The notes under the pieces are model-generated. The model was not told where the DNA came from and ran no database searches. It worked only from the letters and a program-made list of their open reading frames with translations. From Mactromeris polynyma (taxonomy: Eukaryota; Mollusca; Bivalvia; Venerida; Mactridae), in assembly GCA_032209605.1 (NCBI GenBank), contig JASFXZ010000002.1, positions 52,516,431 through 52,580,430 on the forward strand: a stretch of DNA of 64,000 bases. The letters run 5' to 3'. A program made the position numbers and the translations under genes. Of this stretch, positions 12,038 through 37,300 are shown one piece after another (position 1 is the stretch's first letter; each line of letters begins with the position of its first letter).

Positions 12038-12905
12038 CGTACAAAGGATATTGAAGAACTGTCTGGAGCAAACTACCTGAAAAACATGGAAGATTGAAGG
12101 ATAAACAAATCAATCTATTTCGGTCACAAGAAGTCGTAAAATATGGCCTTATACTGCATCCTGATGCCTAGCCAAACCTACTCTCCTCTAGCATCAGGCG
12201 CTTATTCCGATACCTTCATATTCACCCTCTGCTTTATAACTCCCGTGCAACTGATATTGTCTATTTTTAGACAGGCGAATCAACATGCATACACAGCCAT
12301 TCAGTGAGCCGTTCGCAACGACTTGCGAATGTCCCATAAGTAGGACAGTAAACATGTGTAAATAAAGCTTATGCGAGTGTGCATTGAATCTACAGCTTTC
12401 CCCGTCATAGAAATGGTGCTTCGACAATGTAAATTGCTAGAAAAACTAACGTAAGTGACTCGTTTTGTCGGAATGCCAAAATTATACCAATGCCTGTATA
12501 TGTGTAGTGATTTATATTCCGCTATGTATATTTTGAAATGCGTCATCTCATTACTCAGCATCTCGTTACTCAATTTCGCCGCAGTTTATTTGTAATACGT
12601 ATCGGTGCAATTCTAGATGAAAGAAAAAAACACTGCCTAATGTAAATGCTAAAACCGATCAGCTAGATAGTCAAAATTTCCCTCGACACGAAAGGTAATA
12701 CATTGTGTACACATTTGATTGGTTATAGCACTGGAAAATACCCATCTATTATAAACTCAGTAGTCACGTGATCGTGCAGACCAATGAAATTTAGTATCAG
12801 GAACAAAAATCGATTTTGTAAGGTCAAATATCAAAATATACTGGGTAATACAGCAGCGTGTGAATATAACGGTAGTGGAATCAAAGCGCTGTGTGGGAGC
12901 GTAAG

Positions 12906-13408
12906 CAAAACCCTACAAGGCAGGCTACCTGTCCAGGTACAGGGTGGCTACAAGGCAGGCTACTTGTCCAGGTACAGGGTCGCTACAAGGCAGGCTACTT
13001 GTCCAGGTACAGGGTGGCTACAAGGCAGGCTACCTGTCCAGGTACAGGGTGGCTACAAGGCAGGCTACTTGTCCAGGTACAGGGTGGCTACAAGGCAGGC
13101 TACTTGTCCAGGTACAGGGTGGCTACAAGGCAGGCTACTTGTCCAGGTACAGGGTGGCTACAAGGCAGGCTACCTGTCCAGGTACAGGGTGGCTACAAGG
13201 CAGGCTACTTGTCCAGGTACAGGGTGGCTACAAGGCAGGCTACTTGTCCAGGTACAGGGTTGCTACAAGGCAGGCTACTTGTCCAGGTACAGGGTTGCTA
13301 CAAGGCAGGCTACCTGTCCAGGTACAGGGTGGCTACAAGGCAGGCTACCTGTCCATGTACAGGGTGGCTACAAGGCAGGCTACTTGTCCAGGTACAGGGT
13401 GGCTACAT
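12906..13408. repeat. Minisatellite, 35-bp unit, ~14 copies, GC-richer, open in all plus frames
   Basis: Tandem GGCAGGCTACTTGTCCAGGT plus ACAGGGTGGCTACAA, with a C/T alternation (CTACCTG/CTACTTG) and a few GTTGC variants. A 35-bp unit cycles through three frames and none of them contains a stop. This produces overlapping open frames of 180-211 codons (12784-13486) that are artefacts. It sits between the start codons of the PLD-like gene and MCM5, in the shared upstream region. Confidence 0.95.
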
Positions 13409-13800
13409 CCAAAGGCTAACTGCCCATTTCCCCGATGTCTAGTCACTGCTAAATGTCTAAGTCTCCCAATCACCATTGAAAGATAGATAGACTGCCAATA
13501 CATTAAAGTTGACACTAGCTGCCCAAAGTACCTTCAGTCCTTTGATATTCAATAATAAGGATAGATCCGAAGTCAAAATATTCATATTATTTATAAATAA
13601 ACAATTACAAGGAAAGAATTATCATCAAAACTTTCATGTTTCAAGTAGTATTGACACAACCCTCTAGAATCAATCATCTTACCCTGTACTTTTGAAAATT
13701 CGTCTAGATGTAAAATTGTGTGCGGATAAACTTTTCGTTAGCAACTTTTGTTTATCGACACCGGTTACCTTCAAAGTTGAAGAGTAATTGCAGGCTTTGC
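13409..13800. other. Upstream region of MCM5
   Basis: Non-repetitive sequence between the 35-bp minisatellite and the E2F-type sites. No TATA box at an obvious spacing. It probably contributes to the MCM5 promoter. Confidence 0.4.
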
Positions 13801-13823
13801 TTTCCCGCGAAAGATTTCCCGCC
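13801..13823 (+). promoter_or_regulatory. Paired E2F-type sites upstream of MCM5
   Basis: TTTCCCGCGAAA at 13801-13812 is a palindromic match to the E2F consensus (TTTSSCGC on both strands). A second site, TTTCCCGCC, follows at 13815-13823. They lie 51 and 37 bp before the ATG. MCM genes are classical E2F targets at G1/S, so a cell-cycle promoter is the natural reading. The transcription start cannot be seen, and the short distance implies a very short 5' UTR. Confidence 0.7.
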
Positions 13824-13851
13824 GTTAACAAACCACGTGAGCAAAACAAAG

Positions 13852-28070
<14,219 letters not shown>

Positions 28071-28267
28071 ATCTGAGAAATTTCTTCGGTTGTGCATCGT
28101 GTGCCTGTCTCTTGAAATACGACGCTGGATATGAATGACTAGGGTTTTGCATATTGAACAGATTGGATTAACTGCTGTTACGTGTGGAATTTTGAATGTT
28201 CAGTGTAAATCTTCCAACACCTGTGCGTTTGTTGATGTCTGTGAAAAGTTGACTTTACAGCTTTGCT

Positions 28268-28604
28268 TGGTTCACTTGTTTCATGCATTAACATCATCAG
28301 AAGTGAAACTGCCTTCAATTAGGATATGATTACTGCATGCATTAACATCATCAGAAGTGAAACTGCCTTCAATTAGGATATGATTACTGCATGCATTAAC
28401 ATCATCAGAAGTGAAACTGCCTTCAATTAGGATATGATTACTGCATGCATTAACATCATCAGAAGTGAAACTGCCTTCAATTAGGATATGATTACTGCAT
28501 GCATTAACATCATCAGAAGTGAAACTGCCTTCAATTAGGATATGATTACTGCATGCATTAACATCATCAGAAGTGAAACTGCCTTCAATTAGGATATGAT
28601 TACT
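28268..28604. repeat. Tandem repeat, 54-bp unit, ~6 copies, in the MCM5 3' region
   Basis: CATGCATTAACATCATCAGA plus AGTGAAACTGCCTTCAATTA plus GGATATGATTACTG, nearly identical copy to copy. It begins about 200 bp after the MCM5 stop codon, so it is probably transcribed in the 3' UTR unless polyadenylation occurs earlier. Confidence 0.93.
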
Positions 28605-28794
28605 GTTGTATAACTGTTCAGCTTATATTGTTGATCATAAATATACGGTGGAACTTCCACTAATTGATACCTTTTTACAACAGCCACCTGAATAACAGCT
28701 ACTACAATCCCTCAAGTTTGTTATATTATTATTCTTCACTGTAGTCGTTTATCTGGTCAGCTGTTTATAGTATCTGTTAAATCATTTCTTTTTA

Positions 28795-29165
28795 TACGCC
28801 CGCTTTATTAATGAAACATCCGTGGCGGGCGTCCACATGGTTTCCGCTCTCTAAGTCGGAGTTTTCATCTGATTTTTACCAAACTTGGTGAAAGTGTTTG
28901 TTGGCATAATATCTTGGCCAAGTTCGATAAACAGCCACATCGCCCCCAGGCACTTTGGAATTATGGCCCTTGAATTATCCAAAATTTGTAAAATTAGCCT
29001 TGTCCGCTCTCTAAGTCAAACAGTTTTCATCTGATCTTTACCAAACTTGGTGAAAATGTTTGTGGGCATAATATCTCGGCCAAGTTTAATAACCAGCCAT
29101 ATCGCATAAGTCACTCGGGAGTTGTCACCCTTTGATTTTAGAAATTGCCTAAAATTTGTCTTGTT
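28795..29165. repeat. Dispersed repeat D with internal duplication
   Basis: Two related halves share CCGCTCTCTAAGTC, TTTTCATCTGAT, TACCAAACTTGGTGAAA, GGCATAATATC and TATGGCCCTTGA/TTGTCACCCTTTGA-like blocks at a spacing of about 180 bp. This resembles the ancient repeat at the window start in style but not in sequence. No coding evidence. Confidence 0.65.
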
Positions 29166-29945
29166 TTAACTCTGACTTATGACAGGCATATTTTGTGACA
29201 GTTTGCCACTCTTGTTATTCTATAAGGACAATAATTTTGCTGTGTATTGCAGATTAAATCGTATTATTTACTATAGATGTAAACTTTTTAAAGAAAGGTA
29301 TTTTCTAACAAAGCTGAAGCATGCATGTCTTTTGAAGAAACAAGATTCTGATTTGGTCTCTATAGTGACAATTTAAACAACGTTAATTTATTTCCTCTTC
29401 ATACTAATTTTTGTACTCTGTAAATTGTGTTGATATTTTTTGTTCACTTGAATTATCCAAGTGCTATATACTGCTTTTGATTATGTAACTTGTAATATAG
29501 AGTTGTAAATACGTGATTACTCCAGAAAGTTGATTAGCTTCCGATACCACACATGTGTTCAATGTACAAATTGTGTTCATTATATCCTTATATGAAATGT
29601 GTTCAATTTTTATGATATTTTTCAGGAATTATATTTTTCTGAATTCATTACAGGCATTAAGTACTTGCATATATATTGAGGTTAAATTGTTCTCGAAAAT
29701 CTCATTGGTATTTTTCAACTACTGCCTTTCATCAATAAAAAATAGAAAAATTTATTGTGTTGTTTGATAGAGACCCCGCCAGTTTCAGGAACATAAAACT
29801 TCAATCTTGTGTTTAATTCAATAACAGATATAAATATGCGTATAAAAACAGATTTTATTCTAGTAACAACACCGTGGGTTGTCTAATGCTATACACATCA
29901 TGAAAACACTGTTTATGATGAGTGGTTATAAAATTAAGACCAAAT

Positions 29946-30151
29946 GAGCGCTGCTTTGGGATTTCCAACCTCTTCTGACAGTGACATCATTTTAAGAAAA
30001 CGTCGCATGTGATGTAACTATTTCAGTATTTGCAAGCAGGAAACAATATTTACTACATATGGGGCAAATATTGTCTACTGTTAGTACATGGTGACGTTTT
30101 CTGGAAATTGCGTCACTTATAGAAGAGGTTGGAAATCGTACAGCGGTGCTC
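29946..30151. mobile_element. MITE family E, copy 1
   Basis: About 31-bp terminal inverted repeats: the left end is GAGCGCTGCTTTGGGATTTC and the complement of the right end is GAGCACCGCTGTACGATTTC. Both then continue CAACCTCTTCT. AAAT occurs on both sides and may be the target duplication. A diverged second copy is at 49955-50190. Non-coding; the minus-strand open frame 29992-30300 crosses it by chance. Confidence 0.75.
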
Positions 30152-30599
30152 AAATGGTTAATAGTCTGAAACCTGAAAAATGAATCCACATCTAGAGAAG
30201 TAATGTAGGAGTTGAATATTGCCAGTCGGAGCAATGGAACAGTAGTGTATGTAAAACTTGCAGATATTTGGCTCTTGGTTGGACAAGACAATGGAAGCAT
30301 TGTATATTATGGTGGATTGTTGTTCTGAATGAAACCAGTTACTACAAAACTTGATGTCCTATCAGTTGATGTTCAATGCAGAGTAGCCCTGTCTCCAACA
30401 ATAAACTGGTCTGTGATGGACATTGCTTGATTTGTATGATTCACTTTAACCTCCATATATACCAGGCAAACGATGCACGTATATACAGAGAATATTGTAT
30501 GAGGAGTCGTAAACTGAATTTATGAATCCTGTTCTCTGAAGATGCTCCTTGGTGGGTTTTATTGTCATTGGAAATTCAGTAATAAATACAGCAGTACAT

Positions 30600-31908
30600 C
30601 ATCGTGTTCAGATGTAGCAGTGCATCAACATGAATGTATCGTGTTCAGATCTAGCAGTACATCAACGTGAATGTATTATGTTCAGATCTAGCAGTACATC
30701 AACGTGAATGTATCGTGTTCAGATGTAGCAGTACATCAACGTGAATGTATCGTGTTCAGATCTAGCAGTACATCAACGTGAATGTATCGTGTTCAGATCT
30801 AGCAGTACATCAACGTGAATGTATGTGTTCAGATGTAGCAGTACATCAACGTGAATGTATCGTGTTCAGATCTAGCAGTACATCAACGTGAATGTATTAT
30901 GTTCAGATGTAGCAGTACATCAACGTGAATGTATCGTGTTCAGATCTAGCAGTACATCAACATGAATGTATCGTGTTCAGATCTAGCAGTACATCAACGT
31001 GAATGTATCGTGTTCAGATCTAGCAGTACATCGACGTGAATGTATCGTGTTCAGATCTAGCAGAACATCAACGTGAATGTTTTATGTTCAGATCTAGCAG
31101 TACATCAACGTGAATGTATCGTGTTCAGATCTAGCAGTACATCAACGTGAATGTATCGTGTTCAGATCTAGCAGTACATCAACATGAATGTATCGTGTTC
31201 AGATCTAGCAGTACATCAACGTGAATGTATCGTATTCAGATGTAGCAGTACATCAATGTGAATGTATCGTGTTCAGATCTAGCAATACATCAACATGAAT
31301 GTATCGTGTTCAGATCTAGCAGTACATCAACGTGAATGTATCGTGTTCAGATCTAGCAGTACATCAACGTGAATGTATCGTGTTCAGATCTAGCAGTACA
31401 TCAACGTGAATGTATGTGTTCAGATGTAGCAGTACATCAACGTGAATGTATCGTGTTCAGATCTAGCAGTACATCAACGTGAATGTATTATGTTCAGATG
31501 TAGCAGTACATCAACGTGAATGTATCGTGTTCAGATCTAGCAGTACATCAACATGAATGTATCGTGTTCAGATCTAGCAGTACATCAACATGAATGTATC
31601 GTGTTCAGATCTAGCAGTACATCAACATGAATGTATCGTGTTCAGATCTAGCAGTACATCAACGTGAATGTATCGTGTTCAGATCTAGCAGTACATCAAC
31701 GTGAATGTATCGTGTTCAGATGTAGCAGTACATCAACGTGAATGTATTATGTTCAGATCTAGCAGTACATCAACGTGAATGTATCGTGTTCAGATGTAGC
31801 AGTACATCAACGTGGATGTATCGTGTTCAGATGTAGCAGTACATCAACGTGAATGTATTATGTTCAGATCTAGCAGTACATCAACGTGAATGTATTATGT
31901 TCAGATCT
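30600..31908. repeat. Minisatellite, 37-bp unit, ~35 copies
   Basis: AGATCTAGCAGTACATCAAC plus GTGAATGTATCGTGTTC, with recurring variants (AGATGTAG, TATTATG for TATCGTG, CAACATG). Variant patterns recur in blocks: the run near 30820-30960 resembles that near 31400-31560, which suggests multi-unit duplications. It is intergenic, between MCM5 and the EF-hand gene. Confidence 0.95.
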
Positions 31909-33053
31909 TAAATGTAAATACACTTGAAACATTTTATTATACTTCATGCATGATATACATGCGTTGCTGCAACAAATTTGAAAATAATAGGAATAGCATA
32001 TTTATACATGGTCTAGTGACATCCATCCAGCTAATAAAGGTTTTTAATTCGAAAACACTTTGTTTCTGGCATGACGGGTTCAGGGGTTAAGAATGATGTA
32101 ATTTGTCGAGCAATGAGATGAGAGTTGGTGATTGAAAGATGAAAAATGGATCGACGCATGCCAACTGTAAAGTTGGGCTCTGGTGTTGATCAAATTCAGA
32201 TACATATGTCCTCCTAACTTGTTAGAAGTCACGTGAGATTACCCTAGTAGCTATAAGTGATATATTCTCGAACCACTTGAAAGTCACCACCTGAAAAACT
32301 TGCTGGCCATTATTCCCTGAAATTATATTACGCTGTGTAATTGTATTGAGGTATTCCACCCATAACTGAAATACTCAATTTCCAATGTATATGTATGGCT
32401 CAGTAAGCAAAATATAAAACTTGTTACACATTTAATATCAAAATATTATCTTTTATAATTTATTTGAATTATTCAATCGTATTCAAAATTGCTTCAATAC
32501 GTTTTTCTAAAGACAAAAAATTGCAAAAATTTAAAAAACCTGAATTTTTTCCTACAGAGGTAATAAAGTGACAATATAGTGAAAATATTAAAAAAGTTAT
32601 TAAGAGATACATGTACATTCAATATTATTATGTTTTAAAACAACACTAAGTTGAAGTTTCCAGAAAAAAACGAATCATTTTGTGAAAAAGCAAACAAATC
32701 CACTTAGAAGGGTTGCTTTTTCTCAGAGAAATGTGCACGTCATTCTGTTCAAAAACAATTGCGCTGTAACATGACGGTAAAAATCTCTGAGAAAGCTTGA
32801 TATATTCTGTGTTAGATAATGCAAATAATTGTTAATACAGACATTTTGATGCCCAATTGATAAATCAATTTAGTTTAGGTCATCTGTTATTAACAATATT
32901 TTAATTTTGAAAGGAAATTTGCCCAGTTCTTAAATACTATATGCATAAATGTAAAATAAACAACATTTGATCTATGTGATCATAGAGACTGACATTGAAC
33001 TGAATGAAGTTGAAACATGTCTCGCATCAGTTTTCCTTGAATTCATTATCAAG
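31909..33053. other. Intergenic sequence, nothing recognised
   Basis: AT-rich, with no long open frame, tandem repeat or clear splice pair. A short quasi-palindromic area occurs around 32640-32800 (CTTAGAAGGGTTGCTTTTTC and nearby inverted text). Confidence 0.4.
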
Positions 33054-33211
33054 CATGTACTAACTTCCCGTACTGCAAACAACTGACACCTTCTCTAGAT
33101 GAATCGGAGGTGACAACTTCTCTAGATGACTCGGAGGTGGAGGATAAACGACCGTATCCAAATGTCACAGGACATGACTTGCCTTGTCTAGACAGTGGAA
33201 TGAAAACCTGA
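33054..33211 (+). CDS. Possible coding exon of unknown gene
   Basis: After a moderate acceptor (TTTTCC...ATCAAG at 33053), one plus frame is open for about 51 codons to TGA at 33209-33211. The peptide has a near-duplicate motif, SLDESEVTT and SLDDSEVED, then KRPYPNVTGHDLPCLDSG. It looks protein-like rather than random, but I found no matching upstream exon. The minus strand is open over the same stretch, so this could also be a coincidence of a short duplication. Low confidence. Confidence 0.25.
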
Positions 33212-33474
33212 CATCCAGGGTCACTGCACAACACTCAACCAACTGGAATAACAGGGCGGTGATTTAAAACTTGAGCCTTTCATTGGCTGGTTCTGAGTAC
33301 ACCATTCAGTACAGTAACGATGAACTAACATATTCAGTATCACCTCAACGCCGACATATTCGTGTCAAAACTGACTTAAACTGATGCCCACAATATTTCA
33401 TTATGTGTATCTAGTATGTACCATAAATCCTGTTCGTAAACATACTAGTAAATGTACACGAGGGGGGAAAGTGC

Positions 33475-33545
33475 GCACGATGTGGGGCTCGAACCCACGA
33501 CCCCTAAACACTAGCACGGCGCTCTATGGACTAAGCTAATCGTGC
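33475..33545 (-). tRNA. tRNA-like sequence (Thr-AGT-like), probably tRNA-derived or pseudogene
   Basis: The minus strand folds as a 71-nt cloverleaf: acceptor GCACGAT paired to ATCGTGC (7 of 7), D stem GCTT/GAGC, and T arm GTGGG-TTCGAGC-CCCAC. The anticodon arm CCGTG-CTAGTGT-TTAGG has two mismatches, with AGT in the anticodon position. The broken anticodon stem argues against a functional tRNA. A SINE head is equally possible. No clear pol III T-run follows. Confidence 0.4.
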
Positions 33546-34321
33546 AGCCGTCTTACCCCACACCACTACAGTACAACCCATAATGTTTTAGTATTTACAT
33601 ATGTTGTGTGCGCCTCCACTGATGCGATTGTTTACTACGTAAACATCGAAATAATTCCGTAAGTTCTATGGTATGCTCTGTGACTTACACCAAAAACAAA
33701 ACCAACTGTTGACTTGTTCTTGTACTTCATATTAACTGTCACTTGTCGACAGGATTATAGCGATGTAATATACTATATACTGTAATTGTACTACGATAAG
33801 AGATTAAACTTGATACAAAATAATCTCAAATATTGTTCATAAATAGACTTAATTCTTTGATCTAATTAATCTTTGCTGTAAGAAACAGACTTCTCACACA
33901 AATCCGACACCAATTGCCATTGAACTAAGTGGGAATAAAGAGTGATTAGACTTTCTCTCCTGTATGGTCGGTCATAATGCCTCGATCCAATCACTAGTAG
34001 TATATTTGCACTTCTCTGTATCAAAGTTGCATGTCGGTGTTGGATATACGAGTATATCCCCACTTGACGCTTTGAGTTCATAAACCGTTCGCATTTTATT
34101 GGTACTTATGTGTTTTTATGGAATTACAATCGTCTAAAGTCAAATATTTACTTGAAGAGAAAGCGACTTTCACATTATCGATCACAATTATCCTTAACTA
34201 AAGTAAACATCGGGTGGCAATTACAGGCGTTTGTTGACGTTGATCGAGGAAAATCAATCCATTCAGGGGACGAGCGCACTATGTATTATGACATTGGCGG
34301 AAATTATTATTTCGTATGAAA
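33546..34321. other. Upstream region of the EF-hand gene
   Basis: Contains no recognised repeat. It should hold the promoter and 5' UTR of the EF-hand gene. I see no confident TATA box or initiator. Confidence 0.35.
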
Positions 34322-37300
34322 ATGGTAAGCTAGCTTTTATTTATTTTTGTTTGACTAACATTCAATTAAATGAAACCTATTTTCTTGACTGCTCTATTTT
34401 GCAAAGGTGTGAAAAGCATTTAAGAATAGAGCATATGGCAGTTTTAGTTAAATCATTTTTTTAAATTCGCAAACAGTTTTTGTCTTGACATATGAACAGA
34501 AATCAATATGAAAGAGAATGAAATAATCTATTGATAAGCCAGTATATACATACTTCCTTTTGACACTTCAATATTTCTCTGTCCTTTATACGTGTATAAT
34601 CTCGTACGTAATGACACTTAAATGTTCAATATCATACACTGAGTATTTATATTTAAAGGATGTTAAAATGCTGTCGGAAGAGGAAAAGAAACGTAAGATG
34701 TTTAATGTTTACACCTTTCTTGTTTTATGTTATGATATTTTACACAAATTCTATGCATAATTGTAAATTTTACCTCTTATCAAACCTTGCAATAACAAAG
34801 CGCCCCAGCTGACTTGTGTGTTTTATGCGACAAGAAAGCTATATGTTCTGAGACATATTTTAATGGAGCGCCAGCTGTATACATACGGAAGGAATTGCGT
34901 TTTTTTGCATTCATTGTAAAAAGACGAGATCTTCCGTTTGGAAGGCCTCGCCCCATGCTCATTTTGAAAACGTTTTGGCTGTCATGTTATACAGCCACGT
35001 AATTGTTTTAATGAAGACGGTGGGACTAACTAGTCTAGATGCGTATACAGATAAAACACGTGAGATATTATCTGAATGTGCAGTGACAATTACATTCAAT
35101 CAAGTATCGGGATGTGCTGAAACACGTGAGATAGTATCGGAATGTGCAGTGACAATTACATTCAATCAAGTATCAGGATGTGCTGATGTAATGCTTAATA
35201 TCAAAATGATGAAAACTTGCACCAATTATTCGATATTGTAACATTTTTCATGTTGTTTATTTCCCAAATCATTAACTTACTCGTATGTTACCTTACAGAA
35301 ATAAAGGCCGTGTACAATTCTTTTTTGAGAAATGACTCAAAAGGTGTGACCCAGCAACAAGCTAGAATGGCATTGTCAAAACTGGGAGTCAAACCGGATC
35401 CATTTGAAATAGAATATTTCTGGTATGATACAGACAAGGAGTCAGGTAGGTGGACGACATATCAGTAGATTCAGTATCTTCAGTTTCTTTATGATACGCA
35501 AACTTAATTTGCTAGAATAGCACACAGAGTCCAGACATCAATTTACTGGTCTACGTATATATCAAAGGTGTAAGTATATACATGTATTAATATCCTGTTA
35601 TATACTTCAACTACTAGTAGTATATTTGAGGCCGGACTTTGTGAATCAGCCGACTGTATTTCTTTCAATACGCTCGTGAAGCCATGACTAATGAATCATT
35701 AATCAAACGTAAATGTCCTAAAATCAGAAGTATTATGTGACTCCAGCAATGTAAAATATATATGAGGATATTGAGTAGAATTGTTAACAATTAGCCATGC
35801 GCAAGACTTGCTACATTTATAAGTATTGTGGTTGACTGATTGGTTGAGGAATTGTATATAAACGTGATCCTTCGATCAGATGCAAAGCTGGTTTTGTAAC
35901 ATAAGACCATATTCACTTACATTGTATTTCAGTAACAAGCCTTATCCTCAATACATTAACACTTTCTGCATTATGAATGATAATTTTCCGGGTATTAGAA
36001 CGTCTTTGTATGTATCATGTATCTTCAAAACTGTCTTCAATTAAAATGAGTACACTATAAAAACTACCCGTATAATCACAGCGCAAGTTTTATCCTAATC
36101 GGTAATCAAAGCAGAGACATGAATATCTATAAGGTACACATAACGTGCAATAAATACATAAAATCTGTATGGTGGCATATTACTGCCACCAGTTAGCATG
36201 ATAGCGTCCTTGAAGCTTTTATGGGCAGATATTTAAATTCCAATTAGGCTATAACGCCCACGAGGACATACATCAGCATACGAACAAGACAGACGAACAG
36301 TGTACAACATGGTCACATACATTTTTCCATACAGAAATATTTTATGTAACACAAACAGCGATATCACATGGTTATGGTTTACTGCATCTAAATGCTATGG
36401 TGGCATATTACTGCCACCAGTTAGCATGATAGCGTTCGCGAATTGTTTCGTGTTAACCACTTAATTATTACGATACTTATCTAGCTATCTAGTTAATATT
36501 CGTCATACATTGTCGGTAAGATAAATATCATAAAACTAGAAACAGGCTTGAAAGTGCCATGAACTGCCACCTCTTACCTTTTTATGATGTATTACACTAA
36601 CGGGTTATCTATATATGGTTTGCCAGTTATCTATAAATAGATTTATAAAACTGGTTATCTAGCTATGGTTTGCGAATTTGACTAATTAAGTAATATAATA
36701 AGTGGTCAACTAGATAAGATTCGTGTTACCACTTGCATATAGAAGCCAAAATTGCATTTATAAATAAGTGGTAACACGAATCTTAAGTGAAATTCGCGAA
36801 TTTCTAGTTTTATGATATTTTTCTTACCGAAAATGTAACACGAATATTAACTAGATAGCTAGATAAGTATCGTATAGTTCGAAAATATATGATTATATTG
36901 AATGAGTGCTGTATATTCTTTGTAGCCCGTTTGCTTAGAGATATGAGTGTAATATGAGGTCTGCGAGTAATGATTCAGTCTGAGTGTGGAGTGTGGCACT
37001 CAAACACAATAATTCCTCACATATCTCACAACCACACTCAAATCTACAAGAAAATGGACCGAAACGAAAATTCAACACTCATTTGACATTTTCATGCATT
37101 TTCCACACTAAGTTTTGAGATTTGAATACTGAGTTTGAGTTATCCAATAATCCCGGGTCCCCGAATTTGACGCTAGGACTGGTTAGCCACCCAGGAGGCC
37201 GTCATCAAGAGGTATTGATATTAGTTGTACTAGTTAACTTGTTTAACAATCGATGTAAAATGGATAAGGCGAAACATATTTCTATTATATGTATTACATG

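Noticed and set aside
12784..13486. Overlapping open frames of 180-211 codons on the plus strand
   Set aside because: They translate one 35-bp minisatellite in three frames. There is no unique sequence, no splice context, and identical units cycle through all frames.
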